Positions 28,728 through 39,174 of a stretch of DNA of 64,000 nt are shown piece after piece. Position 1 is the first letter of the stretch, and every line of letters starts with the position of its first letter. Made by a program: the position numbers and the translations under genes. The DNA comes from Paucibacter sediminis (GTDB lineage: Bacteria > Pseudomonadota > Gammaproteobacteria > Burkholderiales > Burkholderiaceae_C), in NCBI RefSeq assembly GCF_030254645.1, contig NZ_CP116346.1, positions 4,753,001-4,817,000 of the forward strand, in the 5' to 3' direction. Below the pieces are notes generated by a model, which worked only from the letters and a program-made list of their open reading frames with translations, was not told the DNA's origin and ran no database searches.

Positions 28728-29467
28728 GGCAGCGCCGGCAGGCTGATGCGGTAGCGCTCGCGCAGCCGCGCATAGGCGGCATCGCGGGCCTCGCGCTGGC
28801 TGGCCTCGGCCCAATCGCGCAGCACCTGCTCGCGCAGCGCCTCGAAGCTGGGCGCTTGCACCGCGCTCACGCGCAGGCTGTGGCGCCCCAGCGGCGATGC
28901 GATCGGCTCGGACCATGCGCCGGGTGTCAGCGTGGCCACGCGCGCGGCCACGGCGGCGCCGAACTCGGCCGTGATGCGCGCCGCATCGGCCTGGTCCAGG
29001 CGCGCCGGGCCGAGCACGCGGCCGTCGACGACGCGCTGCTCCAGCGTCCAGCGCGTGGCATCGGCATAGCGCTGCGCGTGCGCGTCATACCAGGCGCGCA
29101 GCCGCGCCTCCCCGGGCGCCTGCAGATCGCCCTGGGCCAGGAACTCCATCTTCTGCGCCAGACGCCGGCGTATCACCACATCGTCGCGGTCCAGACCCTG
29201 GGCCAGGGCCTCGCGGTAGAGAAGCTCCTCGCGCAGCTGCGCCTGCAGCAAGCCATCCAGCTGGGCCGCATCGGGTTCGCGCCCCCATTGCTTGCGCGCC
29301 ATCGCACGCAGGCGCTCGAGGTCCTGCGCATCGATCGCAATGCGCTGCGGGTCGCGCCACGCCTGCAACCAGGCATGCAGGCCGAACAGCAGCGCGCCAG
29401 CCAGCAGGAAGTGCAGCAGGGGCTCGGCGCACAAGCGGGACCAGGCGCTGGTGCTTTTTTCCTTCAT
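28724..29467 (-). CDS. Membrane-anchored parvulin-type peptidyl-prolyl isomerase
   Basis: 247 residues with an N-terminal TM anchor (about 15-35, LLHFLLAGALLFGLHAW) and a periplasmic SurA/PpiC-like part: an N-terminal helical chaperone segment (QLREELLYREALAQGLDRDD near 87) and a divergent parvulin-like C-terminal half. The PPIase catalytic residues are not clearly recognisable, so it may be a chaperone rather than an active isomerase. First gene of the unit PPIase-HupE-DUF3604-dehalogenase; site C lies 70 bases upstream. Probably assists assembly of the envelope proteins encoded with it. Confidence 0.78.
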   Translation of the reverse strand: MKEKSTSAWSRLCAEPLLHFLLAGALLFGLHAWLQAWRDPQRIAIDAQDLERLRAMARKQWGREPDAAQLDGLLQAQLREELLYREALAQGLDRDDVVIRRRLAQKMEFLAQGDLQAPGEARLRAWYDAHAQRYADATRWTLEQRVVDGRVLGPARLDQADAARITAEFGAAVAARVATLTPGAWSEPIASPLGRHSLRVSAVQAPSFEALREQVLRDWAEASQREARDAAYARLRERYRISLPALP

Positions 29468-29499
29468 GCGGGGGGCCTTGCTCAGGGGTGATGGGCCGC

Positions 29500-29580
29500 A
29501 TGATGGTGTTCATCGCCGCCATCGGCACGTGCCCCGGCTGCCATGCGCCAGTCAGATTCCGACAGACTCTGGAAAACCCT
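29500..29580 (-). promoter_or_regulatory. AraC-type activator site C and predicted promoter
   Basis: On the minus strand TGTCGG-N15-TGGCAG (29538-29564) with core AATCTGACTGGC, an AGGGTTTTCC element upstream, and CATCAT (29500-29505) exactly 32 bases after the repeat with GTGCCG 17 bases ahead. The -10-like hexamer begins 33 bases before the PPIase ATG. The site also lies in front of the divergent solute-binding gene at 29603 and could regulate both directions. Confidence 0.72.
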
Positions 29581-29602
29581 GCGCATCTGGCTATGCTGCG
29601 GC

Positions 29603-30403
29603 ATGGTTCGCCCATCCTGCCCGCCCCGCCCATGGCCCCGCTTGCGCCCCGCCCTGCTGGCCTTCTGCCTGGGGGCGTGCTGGCAGCTTGCCCCGGCCAA
29701 CCCGGCGCGCGAGCTGACCGCCTGTATCTCCGACCTGGCCTTCGCGCCGGTGAGCTACCCGGATCGCGAAGGCCGGCACCAGTACCTGCTGCGCGAGGCG
29801 GCCGAGCGCCTGGGGCTGCGCATACGTTTTGCGGTGGAACCACGCCAGCGCTGCGTGGAGAGTGTGGCCGCCGGGCGCTACGACTGGCTGGCGGCTGCCG
29901 TCGACACGCCCAGCCTGCGTGCGCGGCTGGCCTACCCGATGCACGGCCAGCAGGTCGACGTGCGCCGCGCCCTGACGCAGCTGCAGGTGGTCTTTCTCGC
30001 ACCGGTGGGTGGCACGGCCAGCTGGGACGGGCAGCGCCTCAGCGGGCTGCGCGGCCCGCTGCTCTACCGCAATGGCCATCTGGCGGCGCGGGACTGGGCT
30101 GCCGAGCGGGGCGTCGAGGCCTTTGCCTCGGTCGCCACCGTGAACATGGCGCGCATGCTGCTGGCCGGCCGTGCCGGACTGGCCATGCTGCCCGGCAACG
30201 AGGCCGACGCGCTGCTGACCCAGCCCGAGTTCGCCGGGCGCCTGCAGCGCCTGCAGCCGCCCGTGTTCGAGGCGGTATTGTTCGCGGTGGCGAGCCCCGC
30301 CTATCTCCAGACGCACCGGGACGAGGCCGAGGCGATCTGGACGGCGATGGCACAAGGGCGGCGCTCGGCGGAGTTCCGCCGCATCGAGCGCCGCTTCGAC
30401 TGA
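29603..30403 (+). CDS. Periplasmic solute-binding-like protein (SBP family 3 type)
   Basis: 266 residues from the ATG at 29603, chosen because it gives a proper signal peptide (Arg/Pro-rich start, then LLAFCLGACWQLAPANPA); the frame is open from 29543 but that start would overlap site C. The mature part begins ELTACISDLAFAPVSYPD and has a two-lobe family 3 binding-protein pattern with VESVAAGRYDWLAAAVDTP. No transporter genes are adjacent. It is divergent from the PPIase unit across activator site C, and converges with the aldehyde dehydrogenase gene 7 bases downstream. Possibly a periplasmic sensor for the cluster. Confidence 0.7.
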   Translation: MVRPSCPPRPWPRLRPALLAFCLGACWQLAPANPARELTACISDLAFAPVSYPDREGRHQYLLREAAERLGLRIRFAVEPRQRCVESVAAGRYDWLAAAVDTPSLRARLAYPMHGQQVDVRRALTQLQVVFLAPVGGTASWDGQRLSGLRGPLLYRNGHLAARDWAAERGVEAFASVATVNMARMLLAGRAGLAMLPGNEADALLTQPEFAGRLQRLQPPVFEAVLFAVASPAYLQTHRDEAEAIWTAMAQGRRSAEFRRIERRFD

Positions 30404-30410
30404 GGCGCGC

Positions 30411-31859
30411 TCAGAAGGGTTTCTTCACCGTCTTGTCGCCATGGCCCAGGAACAGCGCCAGCGAGAGGTGCTGGACGATGTTGCCGTAGGGCGGATAGAA
30501 CAGCGAGATCGGGAAGAAGCGGTGGCGCTTGAACACGGTGCGCGCATGCGAGAGCTCGCGGAAGCCCTCCTCGCCGTGGTAGTTGCCCATGCCCGAGTTG
30601 CCCACGCCGCCGAAGGGCGCGTCGTGGTTCACCACATGCCAGGCCCAATCGTTGATGGTGACGCCGCCCGAGTGGGTGCGCGCCAGCAGCTCGCCGCGCG
30701 CCTTCACGTCATGGCTGAAGGCATAGAGGGCCAGCGGCCGCGGGCGGTTCTGGATGTATTCGATCGCCTCGTCCAGGCTGTCGTAGGGCACGATGGGCAG
30801 GATGGGGCCGAAGATCTCCTCGCGCATCAGCGCCATCTCGGCACTCACGCCGGTGACGATGTGCAGCGGCTGCTGGCGGCCCTGGCCATCCAGGGCACCG
30901 CAGACATCGATGCCGGCGCCCTTGGCGCGGGCATCGTCGAGCAGGCCTTCGATGCGCGCCGCATGGCGCTCGCTGGCGATCGCGGTGTAGTCGCTGCTGC
31001 CGGCGGTCTGGCCCTTGTAGAGGGCGGCGAAGCTCTTCTTCAGCTCCAGCACGAAGGCGCCGACCTTGGCGCGCGGCACCAGGGCGTAATCGGGCGCCAC
31101 GCAGACCTGGCCGCAGTTGACGCCCTTGCCATGGGCGATGCGGTAGGCGGCGTCGGCGATCGAGTAATCGTTCAGCACCACCGCCGGCGACTTGCCGCCC
31201 AGCTCCAGCGTTACCGGGGTCAGGTTTTGCGCCGCCTGCGCCATCACCAGCTTGCCCACCGCGGGCGAGCCGGTGAAGACGATGTGGTTGAAGGGCAGCG
31301 AGCTGAAGGCATTCGGGTCGGCCAGCTCGGCGCCGATCAGGGCCACATGGTCCTCGTCGAACACCTCGGCCAGCATGGCCTTGAGCGTGGCATTGGTGGC
31401 CGGCGTGGTCTCGGGCATCTTGATCATGACGCGGTTGCCGGCCGCCAGCGCCGTCACCAGCGGGCCCAGCGAGAGGTAGACCGGGAAGTTCCAGGTCGCG
31501 ATCACGCCCACCACGCCCTTGGGCTGGTATTCCACCTTGAGGCTGTTGCTGGCGAACAGCAGCTCGGGCCAACGCTTGCTGGCCCTCATCCAGCGGCCCA
31601 GATGGGTGATGGCGTGGTTGGCCTCCAGCGTGGTGGTCAGCAGGTCCAGCATCTTGGTCTCGGCCGGCGCGCGCTGGCCGAAGTCCTGCGCGATCGCCTC
31701 GCAGAGCAGGTCCTGGTAGCGGCTCAGCTGGCGCTTGAGCGCCTTCAGATGCTCGCGGCGCTGCGCCGCGCTGGGCTTCGTGTGCTTCAGAAAAGCCTGC
31801 TGCTGGCGGGCGAACAGGTCGGCCACCTGCAGGGCCGCGATGTCGTGTCTGTCATTCAT
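30411..31859 (-). CDS. Aldehyde dehydrogenase, coniferyl-aldehyde-dehydrogenase-like
   Basis: A 482-residue NAD(P)-dependent aldehyde dehydrogenase. Conserved elements: VIATWNFPVYLSLGPL, FTGSPAVGKLVM, general base in TLELGGKSP, and catalytic Cys in NCGQVCVAPDY; the last motif and C-terminal hydrophobic tail place it with coniferyl aldehyde dehydrogenases (class 3-like), which also take fatty aldehydes. ATG at 31859 is preceded by GGAGA; an in-frame TTG at 31877 overlaps the upstream gene and is less likely. Last gene of the nine-gene unit that starts at 42882. It likely oxidises the aldehyde made by the cluster's alcohol dehydrogenase to the acid used by the acyl-CoA ligase. Confidence 0.9.
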   Translation of the reverse strand: MNDRHDIAALQVADLFARQQQAFLKHTKPSAAQRREHLKALKRQLSRYQDLLCEAIAQDFGQRAPAETKMLDLLTTTLEANHAITHLGRWMRASKRWPELLFASNSLKVEYQPKGVVGVIATWNFPVYLSLGPLVTALAAGNRVMIKMPETTPATNATLKAMLAEVFDEDHVALIGAELADPNAFSSLPFNHIVFTGSPAVGKLVMAQAAQNLTPVTLELGGKSPAVVLNDYSIADAAYRIAHGKGVNCGQVCVAPDYALVPRAKVGAFVLELKKSFAALYKGQTAGSSDYTAIASERHAARIEGLLDDARAKGAGIDVCGALDGQGRQQPLHIVTGVSAEMALMREEIFGPILPIVPYDSLDEAIEYIQNRPRPLALYAFSHDVKARGELLARTHSGGVTINDWAWHVVNHDAPFGGVGNSGMGNYHGEEGFRELSHARTVFKRHRFFPISLFYPPYGNIVQHLSLALFLGHGDKTVKKPF

Positions 31860-31873
31860 GCGCGTCTCCGGGA

Positions 31874-32221
31874 TCAATGTTTCTTGGCCAGCTTGTGCGC
31901 CTTGGCCCAGACGATGGCCCAGGTGATGGCGAACGAGACCAGCATGGCGGTGAGGCTCAGCTGGCTGGCTTCGCCCGCGATGTCCCAGCCCATCAGCCAG
32001 GTGTAGATGGGCGTGGGCATGCGGTGTTCGTCGTAGGCCGGGGCGATGCCCAGAGCGGCGATGCCGCAGGCCAGCGCGAAGCGCGGCCCGTCCTTGAACC
32101 AGAGCGCGCCGAAATGGTGGAACAGCTTGCCCAGCAGGATGAAGGGCAGGCCCAGCACCAGCAGCAGCGGGTTCATCAGCAGCGTGATGACGAGGTAGAC
32201 GAGGAATTCTTGGAAGTCCAT
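31874..32221 (-). CDS. Small hydrophobic membrane protein of the cluster
   Basis: 115 residues with three hydrophobic segments: about 6-34 (FLVYLVITLLMNPLLLVLG), 45-62 (FALACGIAALGIAPA) and 88-106. It ends in a basic AKAHKLAKKH tail. I do not recognise the family. It lies 13 bases after the propeller-fusion gene and 14 bases before the aldehyde dehydrogenase start on the same strand, so it belongs to the unit. A small membrane partner of the RND transporter or of the fusion protein is conceivable but not supported by any motif. Confidence 0.7.
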   Translation of the reverse strand: MDFQEFLVYLVITLLMNPLLLVLGLPFILLGKLFHHFGALWFKDGPRFALACGIAALGIAPAYDEHRMPTPIYTWLMGWDIAGEASQLSLTAMLVSFAITWAIVWAKAHKLAKKH

Positions 32222-32234
32222 GAGAAGCTCCTGC

Positions 32235-33997
32235 TTAGTTGCCGGCGTCCGGATAGAGGCAGATGAAGGAGGCGCGGCCGCCCTCGATGCCATAGGCCGG
32301 CAGGTTCGACGAGGACGAGCAGATGCCGCCGTCCTTGGCGAACACCAGATCGCGCAGCCAGGTCACCCGCGTCGGCATCGGGTAGCTGGCGAACTGCTTG
32401 GCCTTGGGGTCGAAGCGGAAGATGCGGTCCGACATGTTCGAGGTGATCCAGACCTCCTGGGTCTTGGGATGCACGGCCAGCGCATAGGGCACCTCGTACT
32501 CGTTGTGCGCCAGCAGCGGCAGCTTGAAGGTCTCGAAGGTCTTGCTGCGGGTGTCGAACTTCATCACGCCCGACTCGTCGAAGGCCGGGATCCAGAGGTT
32601 GCCGCTGGCATCGAAGCGCAGCCGGCGCGGGCCCTTCAGCGGCGTGTCGAACTCCTGCACCTGCAGGGTCTTGGGGTCGATGCGGCCGATCTTGTGGGCA
32701 TAGAGCTTGGCGTACCAGATCGAGCCGTCGACCGGGTTGACGTCGATGCCATAGGGGAAGGCAAAGGCCTCGCGGCCCTGGTTGGCCCAGCGATGGTGCG
32801 ACACGCCCATCTGCAGGTTCTTCTCGGGGAACCAGGCGGCGATCTTCAGCACATAGGGGAAGAAGATGTCCGACACGCCGCGCCAGAAGCCGTTGTGCGG
32901 CAACGAGAGGATGGTGAACTTCTCGGTCTTGGGGTCGAAGCGGCCGACCTCGTTGGAGGCCACGATGGTGAACCAGACGATGCCCTCCTTGTCGATGCGC
33001 ACGGTGTGCGGATAGAGGTGGGTGCGCCCCATCTCGTAGAGCTTGATGGCCTTGGTGACCGGGTCGAAGGAACCCAGGCTGGACGAGAGCGCGTTGGTGA
33101 ACCAGAAGCGCCCGTCCTTGGCCTGGGCCATCGAATGCGGGCCATGCTTGCCGGTGAACACGCCGATCGGCAGCTGCACGCCGGCGAACACGCCGCCCTT
33201 GGGCAGGTCGACGTCGGGCAGCTTGTGCTCGCTGACCTTGCCGCTGGCGCGGTCCAACTCCCAGATCACGTCGTGGCCCTCGTCGACGCCGTAGAGCCGC
33301 TCGTCCTCGCCGACATCGGCGTCATGGATGAAGCTCATGCCATCGCCCACCACCCATTCCTTCACCTTGGCCTTGGTCAGGCCGGCGTGGAACAAATGGG
33401 TCTGCACGGCGGCCACCGGCTTGCCGTCGAAGCCCTGGGCCAGCACCTTGGTGATGTCCTTGGCCTCCCTGGGCGTGAGCATGCCGAAGTAGCCCTCCAT
33501 GCGCTTGACCGTCTCGGCCCAGGCCTTCGGGTCCTTGGGTGCGCGCGTCAGCTCATTGCCCATCTGGTGGCAGTAATTGCACTGGCTGATGAAGGCCGAG
33601 CGGCTGTCCACGCTCTGCCAGGGCAGCTTGGTGAGCTGGGCCGAGGCGCTCAGGCTGGCCGAGAGTTCGGCGGCGACGCCATGGCGCGCCAGCGTGAACA
33701 CCTGCTTGAGTTCGGCCGGGCCGGCCGGCAGGTCCAGCGCCAGGCTCTCGTCCTTGTAATAGGGCGCACGCGCGCGCAGATTGACCTTGCCGCTGAAGTC
33801 CACCGTCAGCGCGTAGCGGCCCTGCTCGTCGGTGTAGACGGTGTCGCGGCGCTCCTGCTTGGCGTCGATGGCGGTGACCATGACGCCCGCCAGGGGCTTG
33901 CCCTCGCTCGTCACCGTGCCGCTGAGGGTGGCCGCCTGCGCTTGCGCCAGCAGCAGCGCGCTCAGGCTCAGTTTCAGGCTCAGGCCTATGCTTGTCT

Positions 33998-34001
<4 letters not shown>
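32235..34001 (-). CDS. Exported heme c / beta-propeller fusion protein
   Basis: 588 residues from the ATG at 34001. Signal peptide 1-23; a carboxypeptidase-regulatory-like Ig fold about 25-105 (LSGTVTSEGKPLAGVMVTA); a cytochrome c-like segment with one heme-binding motif CNYCH at 141-145; then a Vgb/streptogramin-lyase-type beta-propeller from ~210 to the end with repeats such as DGRFWFTNALSSSLGSFDP and DGSIWYAKLYAHKIGRIDP. So a periplasmic redox or sensing protein rather than an antibiotic lyase. The ATG overlaps the acyl-CoA ligase stop (ATGA). The frame stays open far upstream inside the ligase gene, but that extension is a frame shadow. Confidence 0.83.
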
Positions 34002-35632
<1,631 letters not shown>

Positions 35633-35633
35633 A

Positions 35634-38051
35634 TCAAGCGGCTTTCTTGCGGATGTGTTGATCGTTCAGAAGGAAATGCGAGAGCGCCGGGATCAGCACC
35701 AGGGCGCCGACCATGTTCCAGACGAACATAAAGGTCAGCAGCACGCCCATATCGGCCTGGAACTTGATCGGCGAGAAGGCCCAGGTGATCACACCGGCGG
35801 CGAGCGTCACACCCACCAGCGCGACCACGCGGCCGGTGAACAGCACGGCGTCGCCATAGGCCTCGGCCAGCGTGAGCCCGCGGCGCTGGCCGGCCAGCTG
35901 CACCGAGAGCAGGTAGAGCGCGTAGTCCACGCCGATGCCCACACCCAGCGCGATCACCGGCAGCGTCGCCACCTTCACGCCCATGCCCAGCCACACCATC
36001 AGAGCCTCGCAGAGGATGGAGGTCAGCACCAGGGGCAGCACCGCCACCACGGTGGCGCGCCAGCTGCGGAAGGTGATCAGGCACAGCGCGATCACCGCCG
36101 CGTAGACGTAGAGCAGCATGGTGGTGTTGGCCTGCTTCACGACGATGTTGGTGGCGGCCTCGATGCCGGCGCCGCCGGCCACCGGCAGCAGCTGCAGACG
36201 GGCCGGGTCGGTGGGATGCTCGGCGATGAAGCGCTCCACCGTGGCCAGCGCGCTCGAGAGCGTGGCGGCCTTGTGGTCGGCCAGGAAGGCCACCAGCGGC
36301 ATCACCGAGCATTCGGTGTTGAACATGTCGGGGTTGTTCACCGAGGCCTGCTGGGCGCCGTAGTTCAGCACGTCCTGGTTGCGGCTGACGGTGAGCCACT
36401 TGGGGTTGCCCTCGAAGCTGCCGGCGGTGATCTGGCGCACCACGTCCTGCAGGCCCAGGGTCATGCGCACCTGGGGCAGCTGCTGCAGCTCCCAGGCGAG
36501 CTGGTCCACCAGCTCGAGGGTCTCGTACTTCAGGCAGCCCTCGGGCGGCGTCTTCACGATCACCGCGAACACATCGCTGGAGAGCGCGTAATGCCCGCTC
36601 ACATAGGCGTTGTCGCGGTTGTAGCGCGACTGCGGGCGCAGCTCGGGCGCGCCGGGGTCGAGGTCGCCGATCTGCAGGCGCTGGCTCAGCACGAAGCCGC
36701 CCACACCCAGCGCCAGCGCCGCCAGCACGGTGGTGGCGGCCCAGCTGCGGCGCGCCGCGAAGTGATCGAGCCAGACCCACAGGCCGCGGTGGCCGGCGAG
36801 CTGGCGCTGCTCCAGCTCCAGCGTGCGGCGCGCCGCCTGCGCACCGACGCCGACAAAGCTCAAGAGCACCGGCAGCAGCAGCAGATTGGTGAACACCAGC
36901 ACCGCCACGCCGATGCTGGCGGTGATGGCCAGCTCGCGTATCACCGGGATCGGGATCAGCACCAGCACCGCAAAGCCCACCGCGTCGGCCAGCAGCGCGG
37001 TGACGCCGGCCAGGAAGAGGCGGCGGAAGGTGTAGCGTGCGGCCACCAGGCGGTGCGTGCCGCGCGCGATGTCCTGCATGATGCCGTTCATCTTCTGCGC
37101 GCCATGGCTCACGCCGATGGCGAACACCAGAAAGGGCACCAGCATCGAATAGGGGTCCAGCTCCAGGCCGAACAGCGCCAGCAGGCCGATCTGCCAGACC
37201 ACCGCGATCAGCGAGCAGGCCAGCACCAGCGCGGTGGAGCGCGCGCAGCGCGTGTAGCCGTAGAGCAGCGCTCCGGCGATGACGATGGCGATGCCGAAGT
37301 ACAGCGCCACCTGCACGAGGCCGTCGAGCAGGTCGCCGACGATCTTGGCGAAACCGATGATGTGAACCTTGAGCCCCTGGGCCTCGTACTTGGCGCGCAG
37401 CTGGTCGAGGTCGTGGCCCAGCTGCCAGTAGTTGATGCGGCTGCCATCGGGCCGGCGCTCCAGCAGGGGCAGCACGATGGCGCTGCTCTTCAGGTCGTTG
37501 GAGACCAGGCTGCCGACCAGGTTGGCACGCGAGACGTTCAGGCGCAGCTGCTCGATGCTGGCGGGCGAGCCGTCGAAGCCATCGGGCATCACCGCGCCGC
37601 CGTTGAAGCCCTCCTCCGTCACCTCGGTCCAGCGCACCGCCGGCATCCAGATCGATTTGACCCAGGCGCGGTCCACGCCGGCGCTCAGGAACAGCTCGTC
37701 GTTGAGATGCTTGAGCGCGTCCAGGTACTTGACGTCGAACACCGTGCCATTGCCCAGGCCGGGGTTCTCGACCACGATGCGCAGCTGGTTGCCCATGCCG
37801 CGCAGCTCCTGGCGGTGTTGCAGGAAGTTCTGGATATAGGGATGACCGGTGGGGATCATCTTCTCGAAGCTGGCGTTGAGCGTCACGCGCGTGCACATGA
37901 AGCCCAGCAGCAGGGTCGCCAGCGCGCACAGCAGCAGCATGCTGCGGCGGCGGTTGAACACCGCACGCTCCAGCCAGTTGCCGGAATGGCGCGGGAAGTC
38001 GGCCAGGTCATGGATGACCGGCATTTCGGTGGAGGTGGTGCTGATCGCCAT
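35634..38051 (-). CDS. RND/MMPL-type transporter
   Basis: An 805-residue inner-membrane transporter with the MMPL layout: TM1 about residues 36-56, a large periplasmic loop, five grouped TMs about 230-390, a second periplasmic loop and five TMs about 640-795. The GxxxD-type proton-relay region is present in GIGVDYALYLLSVQLAG near 710 and a matching GVSHGAQKMNG near 310. MMPL members export lipids and other hydrophobic molecules. In this cluster with DUF1302/DUF1329/YCF48 genes it is the likely transporter of the cluster's hydrophobic compound, direction unknown. Confidence 0.92.
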   Translation of the reverse strand: MAISTTSTEMPVIHDLADFPRHSGNWLERAVFNRRRSMLLLCALATLLLGFMCTRVTLNASFEKMIPTGHPYIQNFLQHRQELRGMGNQLRIVVENPGLGNGTVFDVKYLDALKHLNDELFLSAGVDRAWVKSIWMPAVRWTEVTEEGFNGGAVMPDGFDGSPASIEQLRLNVSRANLVGSLVSNDLKSSAIVLPLLERRPDGSRINYWQLGHDLDQLRAKYEAQGLKVHIIGFAKIVGDLLDGLVQVALYFGIAIVIAGALLYGYTRCARSTALVLACSLIAVVWQIGLLALFGLELDPYSMLVPFLVFAIGVSHGAQKMNGIMQDIARGTHRLVAARYTFRRLFLAGVTALLADAVGFAVLVLIPIPVIRELAITASIGVAVLVFTNLLLLPVLLSFVGVGAQAARRTLELEQRQLAGHRGLWVWLDHFAARRSWAATTVLAALALGVGGFVLSQRLQIGDLDPGAPELRPQSRYNRDNAYVSGHYALSSDVFAVIVKTPPEGCLKYETLELVDQLAWELQQLPQVRMTLGLQDVVRQITAGSFEGNPKWLTVSRNQDVLNYGAQQASVNNPDMFNTECSVMPLVAFLADHKAATLSSALATVERFIAEHPTDPARLQLLPVAGGAGIEAATNIVVKQANTTMLLYVYAAVIALCLITFRSWRATVVAVLPLVLTSILCEALMVWLGMGVKVATLPVIALGVGIGVDYALYLLSVQLAGQRRGLTLAEAYGDAVLFTGRVVALVGVTLAAGVITWAFSPIKFQADMGVLLTFMFVWNMVGALVLIPALSHFLLNDQHIRKKAA

Positions 38052-38060
38052 CTTGTATGT

Positions 38061-39104
38061 TCAGTCTTTGGGCAGCGGCAGGCTGCGCAGGCCGCGCGCG
38101 CCGCCCAGCAGCAGCCGCGTGGGCGTGGCGGCCAGGGCCGCCAGTGGCAGGGTCTCGGGCAGGGCCACGCGCCGGAAGCTCTGCGCGCCGTCGCGGCTCA
38201 GCGCCACGCTGCCGGTCTGGTCGGCCAGCCAGAGTTCCTGCGCGGCGCCGCGGCTCGCCGCAGTGATGCTGGCCTGCAGCGGGGTGTCGAGGCGGGTCCA
38301 GGTCTTGCCTGCGTCGCGCGTGGCATGGGCATGGCCGCGCATGCCATAGGCGATCAGGGTGTCGCCGGCATCGAGCAGGCCGAAGAAGCTGCCCTGGTAG
38401 CCGCCGTCCAGCGCCACGAAGCGCTGCTGCGCGGCATCCAGCCTGAGCAGCAGGCCGGCCTCGCCGGCGATGTAGAGGCTGCCGCGATGCGGGCGGATGG
38501 CGTAGAGATTGAGCAGGCGCGGGTTGTCCGTGCGTTCGAACCAGGGGGTCCAGGTCTTGCCCGCGTCGGCGGTGTGCAGGATCAGGTTGTAGGCGCCCAC
38601 CACGAAGCCCTCGTCGGCGCTGCTGAAGAACAGATCGAGAAAAGGTTTGTCGGGCCCCGCCTCGGCATTGCGCTGCGCCTCGGCCAGCAGGCGTTCACGC
38701 ACCTCGGAGGCCGGCAGGGATTGCAGATGCTTGAGCAAGAGGCTGTTGGCCTGGCGGCCGTCGAGCTTGAGGCTCCAGCTGGTGCCGCCATCGCTGCTGG
38801 CCAGCACCACGCCGTCGTGGCCCACCGCATAGCCCTGCTTCGCATCGACGAACTGCAGCGCGGTGAGATCGGAGGCGACCGGCACGCGCGCCTGGGTCCA
38901 GCCCTGGCCGCCGTCGTCGGAATAGGCGATATGGCCGCGCTGGCCCACCGCCACCAGGCGCTGCGGGCCGGCCGCAGCGATCGCGGTGACGAGGCGCTGG
39001 CTCAGCAGCGCCGTGGCGCGCGCCGGGCGCGCCAGCGGGTCGGCCTGGGCGGGGGGCTGCAGGGCCAGCAGCAGGGCGGCGAGTATCAGGGTTTGTTTAT
39101 GCAT
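38061..39104 (-). CDS. YCF48-related exported beta-propeller protein
   Basis: 347 residues: signal peptide 1-21 (LILAALLLALQPPAQA), then sialidase/BNR-type repeats of the photosystem II stability factor (YCF48/HCF136) family, for example AYSDDGGQGWTQ, ASSDGGTSWSL, HTADAGKTWTPW and ATRDAGKTWTRL, spaced about 40-45 residues. The organism is not photosynthetic by anything in this window; in heterotrophic proteobacteria such proteins travel with RND/DUF1329/DUF1302 genes, as here, and probably assist assembly or cargo handling in the periplasm. Ten bases upstream of the RND gene. Confidence 0.88.
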   Translation of the reverse strand: MHKQTLILAALLLALQPPAQADPLARPARATALLSQRLVTAIAAAGPQRLVAVGQRGHIAYSDDGGQGWTQARVPVASDLTALQFVDAKQGYAVGHDGVVLASSDGGTSWSLKLDGRQANSLLLKHLQSLPASEVRERLLAEAQRNAEAGPDKPFLDLFFSSADEGFVVGAYNLILHTADAGKTWTPWFERTDNPRLLNLYAIRPHRGSLYIAGEAGLLLRLDAAQQRFVALDGGYQGSFFGLLDAGDTLIAYGMRGHAHATRDAGKTWTRLDTPLQASITAASRGAAQELWLADQTGSVALSRDGAQSFRRVALPETLPLAALAATPTRLLLGGARGLRSLPLPKD

Positions 39105-39174
39105 GGCAATAGGTGGGGCGCAACCGGCAAGGTAGGTATTTCAGGAAGGAGACACCGGCCGCGCCCCGAAACCA

